64,000 nt of DNA from Synchiropus splendidus (GCF_027744825.2 NC_071351.1:16505001-16569000); one strand, 5' to 3'. Positions 51,281-64,000 are shown, counted from the first letter of the stretch. Notes: generated by a model from the sequence alone, not told the origin. Numbers and translations: made by a program.

Positions 51281-54200
51281 TGAACATTTCATGTTCTGAA
51301 GCTTCCCTGCAAAGTTATGACACAATGCAGAAAATGCGTTTTCAGCTTGAGATAAGGTCGATTCCGGAACGCCAAACATAAAAATGTTGATAACTTTGGA
51401 AAAACACTTCAGACAGCTTAGATTTGATGTGCAACCACGAGAAAGACCCTTTCTGCTATAGTGGGAGGTGAAAATTTCATGTTCTGGAGCTTCGATCCAA
51501 AGTTATGGCACAATGCAGAAAACGCGTTTTCAGCCTGAGATAAGGTGAGTTCCGGTAAGCCCAACATAAAAATGTTGATAACTTTGGAAAAACACTTCAG
51601 ACAGCTAAGATTTGATGTGCAACTACTAGAAAGACCATTTCTGCTATAGTGGGAGGTTAAAATTTCATGTTGTGAAGCTTCCATGCAAAGTTATGGCACA
51701 ATGCAGAAAACGCGTTTTCAGCCTGAGATAAGGTCGATTCCTGAACGCCATACATAAAAATGTTGATAACTTTCGAAAAACACTTCAGGCAGCTTAGATT
51801 TGATGTGCAACTACTAGAAAGACCCTTTCTCCTATAGTGGGAGGTGAAAATTTCATTTTCTGAAGCATACCTGCAAAGTTATGGCACAATGCGTAAAACG
51901 CGTTTTCAGCCTGAGATAAGGTCGATTCCGGAACCCCAAACATAAAAATGTTGATAACTTTGGAAAAACACATCAGACAGCTTAGATTTGATCTGCAACT
52001 GCGAGAAACACCCTTACTGCTATAGTGGGAGGTTAAAATTTCATGTTCTAAAGGTTCACTGCAAAGTTATGGCACAATGCGCAAAACGCGTTTTCAGCCT
52101 GAGATAAGGTCGATTCCGGAACGCCATACATAAAAATGTTGATAACTTTGGAAAAACACATCAGACAGCTTAGATTTGATGTGCAACTACTCGAAAGACC
52201 CTTTCTGCTATAGTGAGAGGTGAACATTTCATATTCTGAAGCTTCCCTGCAAAGTTATGGCTCAATGCAGAAAACGCGTTTTCAGCTGGAGATAAGGTGG
52301 GTTCCGGAACGCCAAAAATAAAAATGTTGATAACTTTCGAAAAACACTTCAGGCAGCTTAGATTTGATGTGCAAGTACTAGAAAGACCCTTTCTCCTGTA
52401 GTGGGAGGTGAAAATTTCATTTTCTGAAGCATCCCTGCAAAGTTATGGCACAATGCGTAAAACGCGTTTTCAGCCTGAGATAAGCTCGATTCCGGAACCC
52501 CAAACATAAAAATGTTGATAACTTTGGAAAAACACATCAGACAGCTTAGATTTGATCTGCAACTACTAGAAAGACCCTTTCTGCTATAGTGGGAGGTGAA
52601 AATTTCATGTTCTAAAGCTTCCCTGCAAAGTTATTGCACAATGTGTAAAACGCGTTTTCAGCCTAAGATAAGGTCGATTCCAGAACGCCAAACGTAAAAA
52701 TGTTGATAACTTTGGAAAAACACATCAGACAGCTTAGATGTGATGTGCAACTACTAGAAAGACCCTTTCTGCTATAGTGGGACGAGAAAATTTCATGTTC
52801 TGAAGCTTCCCTGCAAAGTTATGGCACAATGCAGAAAACCTGTTTTCAGCCTGAGATAAGGTGGGTTCCGGAACGCCAAACATAAAAATGTTGATAACTT
52901 TGGAAAAACACTTCAGACAGCTTAGATTTGATGTGCAACTACTAGAAAGACCCTTTCTGCTTTAGTGGGAGGTGAACATTTCATGTTCTGAAGCTTCCCT
53001 GCAAAGTTATGGAACAATGCAGAAAACGCGTTTTCAGCCCGAGATAAGTTCGTTTCCGGAACGCCAAACGTAAAAATGTTGATAGCTTTCAAAAAACACT
53101 TCAGACAGCTTAGATTTGATGTGCAACTACTAGAAAGACCCTTTCTGCTACAGTGGGAGGTTAAAATTTCATGTTCTGAAGCTTCCCTGCAAAGTTATGG
53201 CACAATGCGTAAAACGCGTTTTCAGCCTGAGATAAGGTCGATTACGGAACGCCAAACATAAAAATGTTGATAACTTTGGAAAAACACATCAGACAGCTTA
53301 GATTTGATGTGCAACTACTAGAAAGACCCTTTCTGCTATAGTGGGAGGTGAACATTTCATGTTCTGAAGCTTCCCTGCAAAGTTATGGCACAATGCAGAA
53401 AACGCGTTTTCAGCCCGAGATAAGTTCGTTTCCGGAACGCCAAACATAAAAATGTTGATAGCTTTCGAAAAACACTTCAGACAACTTAGATTTCATGTGC
53501 AACTACTAGAAAGACCGTGTCTGTTATCGTGGGAGTTGAAAATTTCATGTTCTGAAGCTTCCCTACAAAGTTAAGGAACAATGCAGAAAACGGGTTCACA
53601 GGCAGAGATAAGGTGGGTTCCGGAACTCCAAGCGTAAAAATGTTGATAACTTTGGAAAATCACTTCAGACAGCTTAGATTTAATGTACAACTACTAGAAA
53701 GACCCTTTCTGCTGTAGTGGGAGGTGAACATTTCATGTTCTGAAGCTTCCCTGAGAAGTTATGGCACAATGCAGAAAACGCGTTTTCAGCCTGGGATAAG
53801 GTGGGTTCCGGAACGCCAAGCGTAAAAATGTTGATAACTTTGGAACAACACTTCAGACACCTTAGATTTGATGTGCAACTACTAGAAAGACCCTTTCTGC
53901 TATAGTGGGAGGTGAAAATTTCATTTTCTGAAGCTTCCCCGCAAAGTTATGGCAGAAAGCGTTAAAAGCGTTTTCAGCCTGAGATAAGGTCGATTCCGGA
54001 ACCCCAAACATAAAAATGTTAATAACTTTGGAAAAACATTTCAGACAGCTTAGATTTGATGTGCAAATGCTAGAAAGACCGTATCTGCTATAGTGTTAGG
54101 TCAAAATTTCATGGTCGGAAGCTTCCATGCAAAGTTATGGCACAATGCAGACCACGCGTTTTCAGCCTGAGATAAGGTCGATTCTGGAACGCCAAACATA

Positions 54201-55320
54201 AAAATGTTGATAACTTTCGAAAAACACTACAGACAGCTTAGATTTGATGTGCAACTACTAGAAAGACCCTTTCTGCTATCGTGGGAGGTGAACATGTCAT
54301 GTTCTGAAGCTTCCCTGAGAAGTTATGGCACAATGCAGAAAACACGTTTTCAGCCTGAGATAAGTTGGGTTCCGGTACGCCAAGCGTAAAAATGTTGATA
54401 ACTTTGGAACAACACTTCAGACAGCTTAGATTTGATGTGCAACTACTGGAAAGACCCTTTCTGCTATAGTGGGAGGTGAAAATTTCATTTTCTGAAGCTT
54501 CCCTACAAAGTTATGGCACAATGCCGAAAACGCGTTTTCAGCCTGAGATAAGGTGGGTTCCGGAACGCCAAACATAAAAATGTTGATAACTTTGGAAAAA
54601 CACTTCAGACAGCTTCCATTTGATGTGCAACTACTAGAAAGACCCTTTCTGCTATGGTGGGAGGTCAAAATTTCATGTTCTGAAGCGGACGTGGAAAGTT
54701 ATGGGACAATGCAGAAAACGATTTTTCATCCTGAGATAAGGTTGATTCCGGAACGCCAAACATAAAAATGTGGATAACTTTGGAAAAACACTTCAGACAG
54801 CTTAGATTTGACGTGCAACTACTAGAAAGACCCTTTCTGCTATAGTGGGAGGTGAACATTTCATGTTCTGAAGCTTCCCTGAGTAGTTATGGCACAATGC
54901 AGAAAATGCGTTTTCTGCCTAAGATACGGTTGATTCCGGAACGCCAAACATAAAAATGTTGATAACTTTGGAAAAAAACTTCAGACAGCTTAGATTTCAT
55001 GTGCAACTACTAGAAAGAGCCTTTCTGCTATAGTGGGAGGTGAACATTTCATGTTCTGAAGCTTCCCTGCAAAGTTATGGCACAAGGCAGAAAACGCGTT
55101 TTCAGCCAGAGATAAGGTCGATTCCGGAACGCCAAACATAAAAATGTTGATAACTTTGGAAAAACACTTCAGACAGCTTAGATTTGATGTGCATCCACTA
55201 ATAAGACCCTTTCTGCTATAGTGGGAGGTGAACATTTCATGTTCTGAAGCTTCCCTGAGAAGTTATGGCACAATGCAGAAAACGCGTTTTCAGCCTGAGA
55301 TAAGGTGGGTTCCAAAACGC
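51281..55320 (+). repeat. Paralogous block, left copy (matches 58,430-63,610)
   Basis: Markers occur in the same order in both blocks: GTTCTGGAGCTTCGATCC (51,481; 58,624), GATTCCTGAACGCC, GCATACCTGC, CTGCGAGAAACACCC, TTCATATTCTG, GCTGGAGATAAGG, GAAAACCTG (about 52,833; 61,857), CCCGAGATAAGTTCG (about 53,038; 62,252), CAGGCAGAGATAAGG, and GCATCCACTAATAAGACCC (about 55,191; 63,464). Offsets change stepwise in units of about 188, marking gained or lost monomers. Confidence 0.82.
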
Positions 55321-57390
55321 CAAACGTAAAAATGTTGATAACATTGGAACAACACTTCAGACAGCTTAGATTTGATGTGCAACTACTAGAAAGACCCTTT
55401 CTGCGATAGTGGGAGGTGAAAATTTCATGTTCAATAGGTTCCCTGTAAAGTTATGGCAAAATGCGTGAAACGCGTTTTCAGCCTGAGATAAGGTCGATTC
55501 CGGAACGCCAAACATAAAAATGTTGATAACTTTAGAAAAACACTTCAGACAGATTAGATTTGATGTGCAACTACTAGAAAGACCCTTTCTGCTATAGTGG
55601 GAGGTTAAAATTTTATGTTCGGAAGCTTCCATGCAAAGTCATGGCACAATGCAGACAACTCGTTTTCAGCCTGAGATAAGGTCGATTCTGGAACGCCAAA
55701 CATAAATATGTTGATAACTTTCGAAAAACACTTCAGACAGCTTAGATTTGATGTGCAACTACTAGAAAGACCCTTTCTGCTATAGTGGGAGGTCAAAATT
55801 TCATGTTCTGAAGCTTCCCTGGAAAGTTATGGGACAATGCAGAAAACGATTTTTCATCCTGAGATAAGGTTGATTCCGGAACACCAAACATAAAAATGTT
55901 GATAACTTTGGAAAAACACTTCAGACAGCTTAGATTTGATGTGCAACTACTAGAAAAACCCTTTCTGCTATATTGGGAGGTGAAAATTTCATTTTCTGAA
56001 GCTTCCCTGCAAAGTTATGGCACAAAGCGTAAAAAGCGTATTCAGCCTGAGACAAGGTCGATTCCGGAACGCCAAGCGTAAAAATGTTGATAACTTTGGA
56101 ACAACACTCAGACAGCTTAGATTTGATGTGCAACTACGAGAAAGGCCCTTTCTGCGATAGTGGGAGGTGAAAATTTCATGTTCTGAAGCTTCCTTGCAAA
56201 GTCATGGCACAATGCAGAAAATGCGTTTTCAGCCTGAGATAAGGTTGATTCCGGAACGCCAATCATAAAAATGTTGATAACTTTGGAAAAACACTTCAGA
56301 CAGCTTAGATTTGATGTGCAACTAATAGAAAGAGCCTTTCTGCGATAGTGGGAGGTCAAAATGTCAAGTTCTGAAGCTTCCCTGGAAAGTTATGGGACAA
56401 TGCAGAAAACGATTTTTCATCCTGAGATAAGGTCGATTCCGGAACGCCAAACATAAAAATGTTGATAACTTTGGAAAAACACTTCAGACAGCTTAGATTT
56501 GATGTACAACTACTAGAAAGACCCTTTCTGCTATAGTGGGAGGTGAACATTTCATGTTCTGACGCTTCCCTGAGAAGTTATGGCACAATGCAGAAAACGC
56601 GTTTTCAGCCTGAGATAAGGTGGGTTCCGGAACGCCAAGCGTAAAAATGTTGATAACTTTGGAACAACACTTCAGACAGCTTAGATTTGATGTGCAACTA
56701 CTAGAAAGACACTTTCTGCGATAGTGGGAGGTGAAAATTTCATGTTCAATAGGTTCCCTGCAAAGTTATGGCAAAATGCGTAAAACGCGTTTTCAGCCTG
56801 AGATAAGGTCGATTCCGGAACGCCAAACATAAAAATGTTGATAACTTTGGAAAAACACTTCAGACAGATTAGATTTGATGTGCAACTACTAGAAAGACCC
56901 TTTCTGCTATAGTGGGAGGTTAAAATTGTATGTTCGGAAGCTTCCATGCAAAGTCATGGCACAATGCAGACAACTCGTTTTCAGCCTGAGATAAGGTCGA
57001 TTCTGGAACGCCAAACATAAATATGTTGATAACTTTCGAAAAACACTTCAGACAGCTTAGATTTGATGTGCAACTACTAGAAAGACCCTTTCTGCTATAG
57101 TGGGAGGTCAAAATTTCATGTTCTGAAGCTTCCCTGGAAAGTTATGGGACAATGCAGAAAACGATTTTTCATCCTGAGATAAGGTCGATTCCGGAACGCC
57201 AACCATAAAAATGTTGATAACTTTGGAAAAACACTTCAGACAGCTTAGATTTGATGTGCAACTACTAGAAAAACCCTTTCTGCTATATTGGGAGGTGAAA
57301 ATTTCATTTTCTGAAGCTTCCCTGCAAAGTTATGGCACAAAGCGTAAAAAGCGTATTCAGCCTGAGACAAGGTCGATTCCGGACCGCCAA
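55205..57390 (+). repeat. 1,315-bp tandem duplication (second copy partial)
   Basis: Copy 1 runs about 55,205-56,519 and copy 2 about 56,520-57,390 at offset 1,315 (7 x 188 minus 1). Shared markers are TTCAATAGGTTCCCTG, GACAGATTAGATTTG, GCAGACAACTCG, CATAAATATGTTG, GCTATATTGGGAGG, GCACAAAGCGTAAAAAGCG and GAGACAAGGTCG. A further pair (GTTCTGAAGCTTCCTTGC with CCAATCATAAAAATG) lies at about 56,180 and 57,684, eight monomers apart. Confidence 0.83.
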
Positions 57391-59129
57391 ACATAAAAAT
57401 GTTGATAACTTTGGAAAAACACTTCAGACAGCTTAGATTTGATGTGCAACTACTAGAAAAACCCTTTCTGCTATAGTGGGAGGTTAAAATTTTATGTTCT
57501 GAAGCTTCCCTGCAAAGTTATGGCACAATGCAGAAAACGCGTTTTCAGCTTGAGATAAGGTGGGTTCCGGAACGCCAAACATAAAAATGTTGATAACTTT
57601 CGAAAAACACTTCAGACAACTTAGATTTGATGTGCAACTACTAGAAAGAGCCATTCTGCGATAGTGGGAGGTCAAAATTTCATGTTCTGAAGCTTCCTTG
57701 CAAAGTCATGGCACAATGCAGAAAATGCGTTTTCAGCCTGAGATAAGGTTGATTCCGGAACGCCAATCATAAAAATGTTGATAACTTTGGAAAAACACTT
57801 CAGACAGCTTAGATTTGATGTGCAACTTCTAGAAAGAGCCATTCTGCGATAGTGGCAGGTCAAAATTTCATGTTCTGAAGCTTCCCTGCAAAGTTATGGC
57901 ACAAAGCGTAAAAAGCGTATTCAGCCTGAGATAAGGTCGATTCCGGAACCCCAAACATAAAAATGTTGATAACTTTGGAAAAACACATCAGACAGCTTAG
58001 ATTTGATGTGCAACTACTAGAAAGACCCTTTCTGCTATCGTGGGACGAGAAAATTTCATGTTCTGAAGCTTCCCTGCAAAGTTATGGCACAATGCAGAAA
58101 ACGCGTTTTCAGCCTGAGATAAGGTCGATTCCGGAACGCCAAATATAAAAATGTTGATAACTTTGGAAAAACACATCAGACAGCTTAGATTTGATGTACA
58201 ACTACTAGAAAGACCCTTTCTGCTATAGTGGGAGGTGAACATTTCATGTTCTGAAGCTTCCCTGCAAAGTTATGGCACAATGCAGAAAACGCGTTTTCAG
58301 CCTGAGATAAGGTGGGTTCCGGAACGCCAAGCGTAGAAATGTTGATAACTTTGGAAAAACAGTTCAGACTGCTTAGATTTGATGTGCAACTACTAGAAAG
58401 AGCCTTTCTGCTATAGTGGGAGGTGAACATTTCATGTTCTGAAGCTTCCCTGCAAAGTTATGACACAATGCAGAAAACGCGTTTTCAGCTTGAGATAAGG
58501 TCGATTCCGGAACGCCAAACATAAAAATGTTGATAACTTTGGAAAAACACTTCAGACAGCTTAGATTTGATGTGCAACCACGAGAAAGACCCTTTCTGCT
58601 ATAGTGGGAGGTGAAAATTTCATGTTCTGGAGCTTCGATCCAAAGTTATGGCACAATGCAGAAAACGCGTTTTCAGCCTGAGATAAGGTGAGTTCCGGTA
58701 AGCCCAACATAAAAATGTTGATAACTTTGGAAAAACACTTCAGACAGCTAAGATTTGATGTGCAACTACTAGAAAGACCCTTTCTGCTATAGTGGGAGGT
58801 TAAAATTTCATGTTCTAAAGGTTCCCTGCAAAGTTATGGCACAATGCGTAAAGCGCGTTTTCAGCCTGAGATAAGGTCGATTCCGGAACGCCAAACATAG
58901 AAATGTTGATAACTTTGGAAAAACACATCAGACAGCTTAGATTTGATGTGCAACTACTAGAAAGACCCTTTCTGCTATAGTGGGAGGTGAAAATTTCATG
59001 TTCTGAAGCTGCCCTGCAAAGTTATGGCACAATGCAGGAAAACGCGTTTTCAGCCTGAGAAAAGGTTGATTCCGGAACGCCAAACATAAAAATGTTGATA
59101 ACTTTTTAAAAACACTTCAGACAGCTTAG

Positions 59130-61761
59130 ATTTGATGTGCAACTACTAGAAAGACCCTTTCTGCTATAGTGGGAGGTTAAAATTTCATGTTCGTAAGCTT
59201 TCATGCAAAGTTATGGCACAATGCAGACAATGCGTTTTCAGCCTGAGATAAGGTCGATTCTGGAACGCCAAACATAAAAGTGTTGATAACTTTCGAAAAA
59301 CACTTCAGACAGCTTAGATTTGATGTGCAACTACTAGAAAGACCCTTTCTGCTATAGTGGGGGTTGAAAATTTCATGTTCTGAAGCTTCCATGCAAAGTT
59401 ATGGCACAATGCAGAAAACGCGTTTTCAGCCTGAGATAAGGTCGATTCCTGAACGCCATACATAAAAATGTTGATAACTTTCGAAAAACACTTCAGGCAG
59501 CTTAGATTTGATGTGCAACTACTAGAAAGACCCTTTCTCCTATAGTGGGAGGTGAAAATTTCATTTTCTGAAGCATACCTGCAAAGTTATGGCACAATGC
59601 GTAAAACGCGTTTTCAGCCTGAGATAAGGTCGATTCCGGAACCCCAAACATAAAAATGTTGATAACTTTGGAAAAACACATCAGACAGCTTAGATTTGAT
59701 CTGCAACTGCGAGAAACACCCTTACTGCTATAGTGGGAGGTTAAAATTTCATGTTCTAAAGGTTCACTGCAAAGTTATGGCACAATGCGCAAAACGCGTT
59801 TTCAGCCTGAGATAAGGTCGATTCCGGAACGCCATACATAAAAATGTTGATAACTTTGGAAAAACACATCAGACAGCTTAGATTTGATGTGCAACTACTC
59901 GAAAGACCCTTTCTGCTATAGTGAGAGGTGAACATTTCATATTCTGAAGCTTCCCTGCAAAGTTATGGCACAATGCAGAAAACGCGTTTTCAGCTGGAGA
60001 TAAGGTGGGTTCCGGAACGCCAAAAATAAAAATGTTGATAACTTTCGAAAAACACTTCAGGCAGCTTAGATTTGATGTGCAAGTACTAGAAAGACCCTTT
60101 CTCCTGTAGTGGGAGGTGAAAATTTCATTTTCTGAAGCATCCCTGCAAAGTTATGGCACAATGCGTAAAACGCGTTTTCAGCCTGAGATAAGGTCGATTC
60201 CGGAACCCCAAACATAAAAATGTTGATAACTTTGGAAAAACACATCAGACAGCTTAGATTTGATCTGCAACTACTAGAAAGACCCTTTCTGCTATAGTGG
60301 GAGGTGAAAATTTCATGTTCTAAAGCTTCCCTGCAAAGTTATTGCACAATGTGTAAAACGCGTTTTCAGCCTAAGATAAGGTCGATTCCAGAACGCCAAA
60401 CGTAAAAATGTTGATAACTTTGGAAAAACACATCAGACAGCTTAGATGTGATGTGCAACTACTAGAAAGACCCTTTCTGCTATAGTGGGAGGTTAAAATT
60501 TCATGTTCGTAAGCTTTCATGCAAAGTTATGGCACAATGCAGACAATGCGTTTTCAGCCTGAGATAAGGTCGATTCTGGAACGCCAAACATAAAAGTGTT
60601 GATAACTTTCGAAAAACACTTCAGACAGCTTAGATTTGATGTGCAACTACTAGAAAGACCCTTTCTGCTATAGTGGGGGTTGAAAATTTCATGTTCTGAA
60701 GCTTCCATGCAAAGTTATGGCACAATGCAGAAAACGCGTTTTCAGCCTGAGATAAGGTCGATTCCTGAACGCCATACATAAAAATGTTGATAACTTTCGA
60801 AAAACACTTCAGGCAGCTTAGATTTGATGTGCAACTACTAGAAAGACCCTTTCTCCTATAGTGGGAGGTGAAAATTTCATTTTCTGAAGCATACCTGCAA
60901 AGTTATGGCACAATGCGTAAAACGCGTTTTCAGCCTGAGATAAGGTCGATTCCGGAACCCCAAACATAAAAATGTTGATAACTTTGGAAAAACACATCAG
61001 ACAGCTTAGATTTGATCTGCAACTGCGAGAAACACCCTTACTGCTATAGTGGGAGGTTAAAATTTCATGTTCTAAAGGTTCACTGCAAAGTTATGGCACA
61101 ATGCGCAAAACGCGTTTTCAGCCTGAGATAAGGTCGATTCCGGAACGCCATACATAAAAATGTTGATAACTTTGGAAAAACACATCAGACAGCTTAGATT
61201 TGATGTGCAACTACTCGAAAGACCCTTTCTGCTATAGTGAGAGGTGAACATTTCATATTCTGAAGCTTCCCTGCAAAGTTATGGCACAATGCAGAAAACG
61301 CGTTTTCAGCTGGAGATAAGGTGGGTTCCGGAACGCCAAAAATAAAAATGTTGATAACTTTCGAAAAACACTTCAGGCAGCTTAGATTTGATGTGCAAGT
61401 ACTAGAAAGACCCTTTCTCCTGTAGTGGGAGGTGAAAATTTCATTTTCTGAAGCATCCCTGCAAAGTTATGGCACAATGCGTAAAACGCGTTTTCAGCCT
61501 GAGATAAGGTCGATTCCGGAACCCCAAACATAAAAATGTTGATAACTTTGGAAAAACACATCAGACAGCTTAGATTTGATCTGCAACTACTAGAAAGACC
61601 CTTTCTGCTATAGTGGGAGGTGAAAATTTCATGTTCTAAAGCTTCCCTGCAAAGTTATTGCACAATGTGTAAAACGCGTTTTCAGCCTAAGATAAGGTCG
61701 ATTCCAGAACGCCAAACGTAAAAATGTTGATAACTTTGGAAAAACACATCAGACAGCTTAG
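59130..61761 (+). repeat. 1,316-bp tandem duplication (seven monomers, twice)
   Basis: Copies span about 59,130-60,445 and 60,446-61,761. CTGAACGCCATAC lies at 59,449 and 60,765, exactly 7 x 188 apart. Both copies hold the block also present once at 51,690-52,780 (CTGCGAGAAACACCC, TTCATATTCTG, CAAGTACTAG, CTCCTGTAGTGGG) and begin with a TTCGTAAGCTTTCATGC monomer followed by TAGTGGGGGTTG. Few differences are visible, so the event looks recent. Confidence 0.9.
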
Positions 61762-63610
61762 ATGTGATGTGCAACTACTAGAAAGACCCTTTCTGCTATA
61801 GTGGGACGAGAAAATTTCATGTTCTGAAGCTTCCCTGCAAAGTTATGGCACAATGCAGAAAACCTGTTTTCAGCCTGAGATAAGGTGGGTTCCGGAACGC
61901 CAAACATAAAAATGTTGATAACTTTGGAAAAACACTTCAGACAGCTTAGATTTGATGTGCAACTACTAGAAAGATCCTTTCTGCTAGAGTGGGACGTCAA
62001 AATTTCATGTTCTGAAGCTTCCCATGGAAAGTTATGGCACAATGCAGAAAACGCGTTTTCAGCTTGAGATAAGGTGGGTACCGGAACGCCAAACATAAAA
62101 ATGTTCATAACTTTGGAAAAACACTTCAGACAGCTTAGATTTGATGTGCAACTACTAGAAAGACCCTTTCTGCTTTAGTGGGAGGTGAACATTTCATGTT
62201 TTGAAGCTTCCCTGCAAAGTTATGGAACAATGCAGAAAACGCGTTTTCAGCCCGAGATAAGTTCGTTTCCGGAACGCCAAATGTAAAAATGTTGATAGCT
62301 TTCAAAAAACACTTCAGACAGCTTAGATTTGATGTGCAACTACTAGAAAGACCCTTTCTGCTACAGTGGGAGGTTAAAATTTCATGTTCTGAAGCTTCCC
62401 TGCAAAGTTATGGCACAATGCAGAAAACGCGTTTTCAGCCTGAGATAAGGTGGGTTCCGGAACGCCAAACATAAAAATGTTGATAATTTTGGAAAAACAC
62501 TTCAGACAGCTTAGATTTGATGTGCAACTACTAGAAAGACCCTTTCTGGTATAGTGGGAGGTTAAAATTTCATGTTCTGAAGCTTCCCTGCAAAGTTATG
62601 GCACAATGCAGAAAACGCCCTTTCAGCCTGAGATAAGGTTGATTCCGGAACGCCAAACACAAAAATGTTCATAACTTTGAAAAAACACTTCAGACAGCAA
62701 AGATGTGATGTGTAACTACTAGAAAGACCCTTTCTGCTATAGTGCGAGGTGAACATTTCATGTTCTGAAGCTTCCCTGCAAAGTTATGGCACAATGCGTA
62801 AAACGCGTTTTCAGCCTGAGATAAGGTCGATTACGGAACGCCAAACATAAAAATGTTGATAACTTTGGAAAAACACATCAGACAGCTTAGATTTGATGTG
62901 CAACTACTAGAAAGACCCTTTCTGCTATAGTGGGAGGTGAACATTTCATGTTCTGAAGCTTCCCTGCAAAGTTATGGCACAATGCAGAAAACGCGTTTTC
63001 AGCCCGAGATAAGTTCGTTTCCGGAACGCCAAACATAAAAATGTTGATAGCTTTCGAAAAACACTTCAGACAACTTAGATTTCATGTGCAACTACTAGAA
63101 AGACCCTGTCTGTTATCGTGGGAGTTGAAAATTTCATGTTCTGAAGCTTCCCTACAAAGTTAAGGAACAATGCAGAAAACGGGTTTACAGGCAGAGATAA
63201 GGTGGGTTCCGGAACTCCAAACATAAAAATGTTGATAACTTTGGAAAAACACTTCAGACAGCTTAGATTTGAAGTGCAACTACTAGAAAGACCCTTTCTG
63301 CTGTAGTGGGAGGTGAACATTTCATGTTCTGAAGCTTCCCTGCAAAGTTATGGCACAAGGCAGAAAACGCGTTTTCAGCGAGAGATAAGGTCGATTCCGG
63401 AACGCCAAACATAAAAATGTTGATAACTTTGGAAAAACACTTCAGACAGCTTAGATTTGATGTGCATCCACTAATAAGACCCTTTCTGCTATAGTGGGAG
63501 GTGAACATTTCATGTTCTGAAGCCTCCCTGAGAAGTTATGGCACAATGCAGAAATCGCGTTTTCAGCCTGAGAAAAGGTGGGTTCCGAATCGCCAAACGT
63601 AAAAATGTTG
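61762..63610 (+). repeat. Right end of the paralogous block
   Basis: This continues the match to 52,740-55,320 with extra monomers: one at about 61,980-62,170 (CTAGAGTGGGACGTC) and about two more near 62,400-62,790. It includes GTTGATAGCTTTC (about 62,290; also 53,077), TAAGGAACAATGCAG with GGGTTTACAGGCAG (about 63,160; also 53,570), and GCACAAGGCAG (about 63,352; also 55,080). Confidence 0.75.
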
Positions 63611-64000
63611 ATCACTTTGGAACAACACATCAGACAGCTTAGATTTGATGTGCAACTACTAGAAAGACCCTTTCTGATATAGTGGGAGGTGAACATTTCA
63701 TGTTCTGAAGCTTCCCTGCAAAGTTATGGCACAATGCAGAAAACGCGTTTTCAGCTTGAGATAAGGTGGGTTCCGGAACGCCAAACATAAAAATGTTGAT
63801 AACTTTCGAAAAACACTTCAGACAACTTAGATTTGATGTGCACCTACTAGAAAGAGCCTTTCTGCGATAGTGGGAGGTCAAAATGTCATGTTCTGAAGCT
63901 TCCCTGGAAAGTTATGGGACAATGAAGAAAACGATTTTTCATCCTGAGATAAGGTCGATTCCGGAACGCCAAACATAAAAATGTTGATAACTTTGGAAAA

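Larger units (their letters stand above)
1..64000. repeat. 188-bp tandem satellite array filling the window
   Basis: The landmark TTCATGTTC recurs at 1, 189, 377, 565, 753 and onward to about 63,885, so the period is 188 bp. In the common form, counting from this landmark, the order is: AAGCTT at 12-17, CAAAGTTATGG at 23-33, GAAAACGCGTTTTC at 43-56, GAGATAAGG at 62-70, GTTCCGGAAC at 74-83, ATAACTTTGG at 103-112, CTTCAGACAGCTTAG at 120-134, CTTTCTGCTATAGTGGGAG at 162-180. No position is outside the repeat except filler near 38,838-38,850. There is no gene: 188 is not a multiple of 3, so every frame shifts at each monomer and meets a stop. Length, period and block structure are typical of eukaryotic centromeric or pericentromeric satellites. 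The family and the species are not recognised. Confidence 0.97.
40028..64000 (+). repeat. Right domain B: second-kind monomers, forward
   Basis: About 127 forward monomers of the same families as 19,190-38,837 run to the window end, which cuts a monomer after ACTTTGGAAAA. Left-family markers do not reappear. Structure is given by nested block duplications listed separately. Between them, at 47,860-51,280 and 57,400-58,430, monomers are ordinary, with only local one- or two-monomer similarities. No gene lies here. Confidence 0.87.

Noticed and set aside
8914..63881. About a hundred open frames of 60-116 residues on both strands with similar translations
   Set aside because: All are the same two stop-free parts of the 188-bp monomer. 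They start and end at repeat positions, overlap on both strands, change with each indel, and have no initiation context, promoter or independent conservation.
1..64000. CRISPR array, because of regular repeats
   Set aside because: The full 188 bp is repeated without short unique spacers, and no cas-like gene is present.
1..64000. Assigning a named satellite family or species
   Set aside because: The monomer is not one I recognise. A database search with the consensus would be needed, and a strong match to a named centromeric repeat would decide it.

Overview
The whole window is one uninterrupted satellite-DNA array. A 188-bp monomer repeats from the first base to the last, about 340 times (roughly 206 forward, 6 inverted, then 126 forward, plus part-copies at the joins and edges). 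The most common monomer form is about 41% G+C by hand count. I find no protein gene, RNA gene, transposon, CRISPR array or unique sequence apart from about a dozen filler bases at one inversion join. Short open frames recur once or twice per monomer on both strands, but they are only stop-free stretches of the repeat. An array of this size, period and layered organisation points to a eukaryotic chromosome, most likely centromeric or pericentromeric heterochromatin. Frequent C-to-T/G-to-A changes at CpG sites suggest a genome that methylates CpG. I do not recognise the satellite family and cannot name the species or decide between plant and animal.

Layout. (1) About 1-10,365 and 12,980-19,190 are built from six diverged monomer classes (called G, H, I, J, K, L here) in a six-monomer higher-order repeat of about 1,128 bp. 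Many copies lack or gain whole monomers. (2) About 10,365-12,970 interrupts this with monomers of a second kind, and its main part is a copy of 19,200-20,840. (3) About 19,190-38,837 is second-kind monomers arranged in overlapping block duplications of 939, 1,302 and 1,694 bp and larger. (4) About 38,850-40,027 is a block of six and a part monomers in reverse orientation. Its variant markers match the far-left domain rather than its neighbours. (5) About 40,028-64,000 returns to forward second-kind monomers, with nested duplications of 1,314, 2,817, 1,315 and 1,316 bp and a 9-kb-spaced paralogous block.

Nearly all block offsets lie within a few bases of whole multiples of 188, as expected if the array evolves by in-register unequal exchange or copy-and-paste. 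The inversion is the main exception. The common monomer also contains a 14-bp and a 10-bp perfect palindrome, and two nested inverted word pairs that share one symmetry axis. These are candidate structural features of a centromeric satellite, but their function is inferred only.
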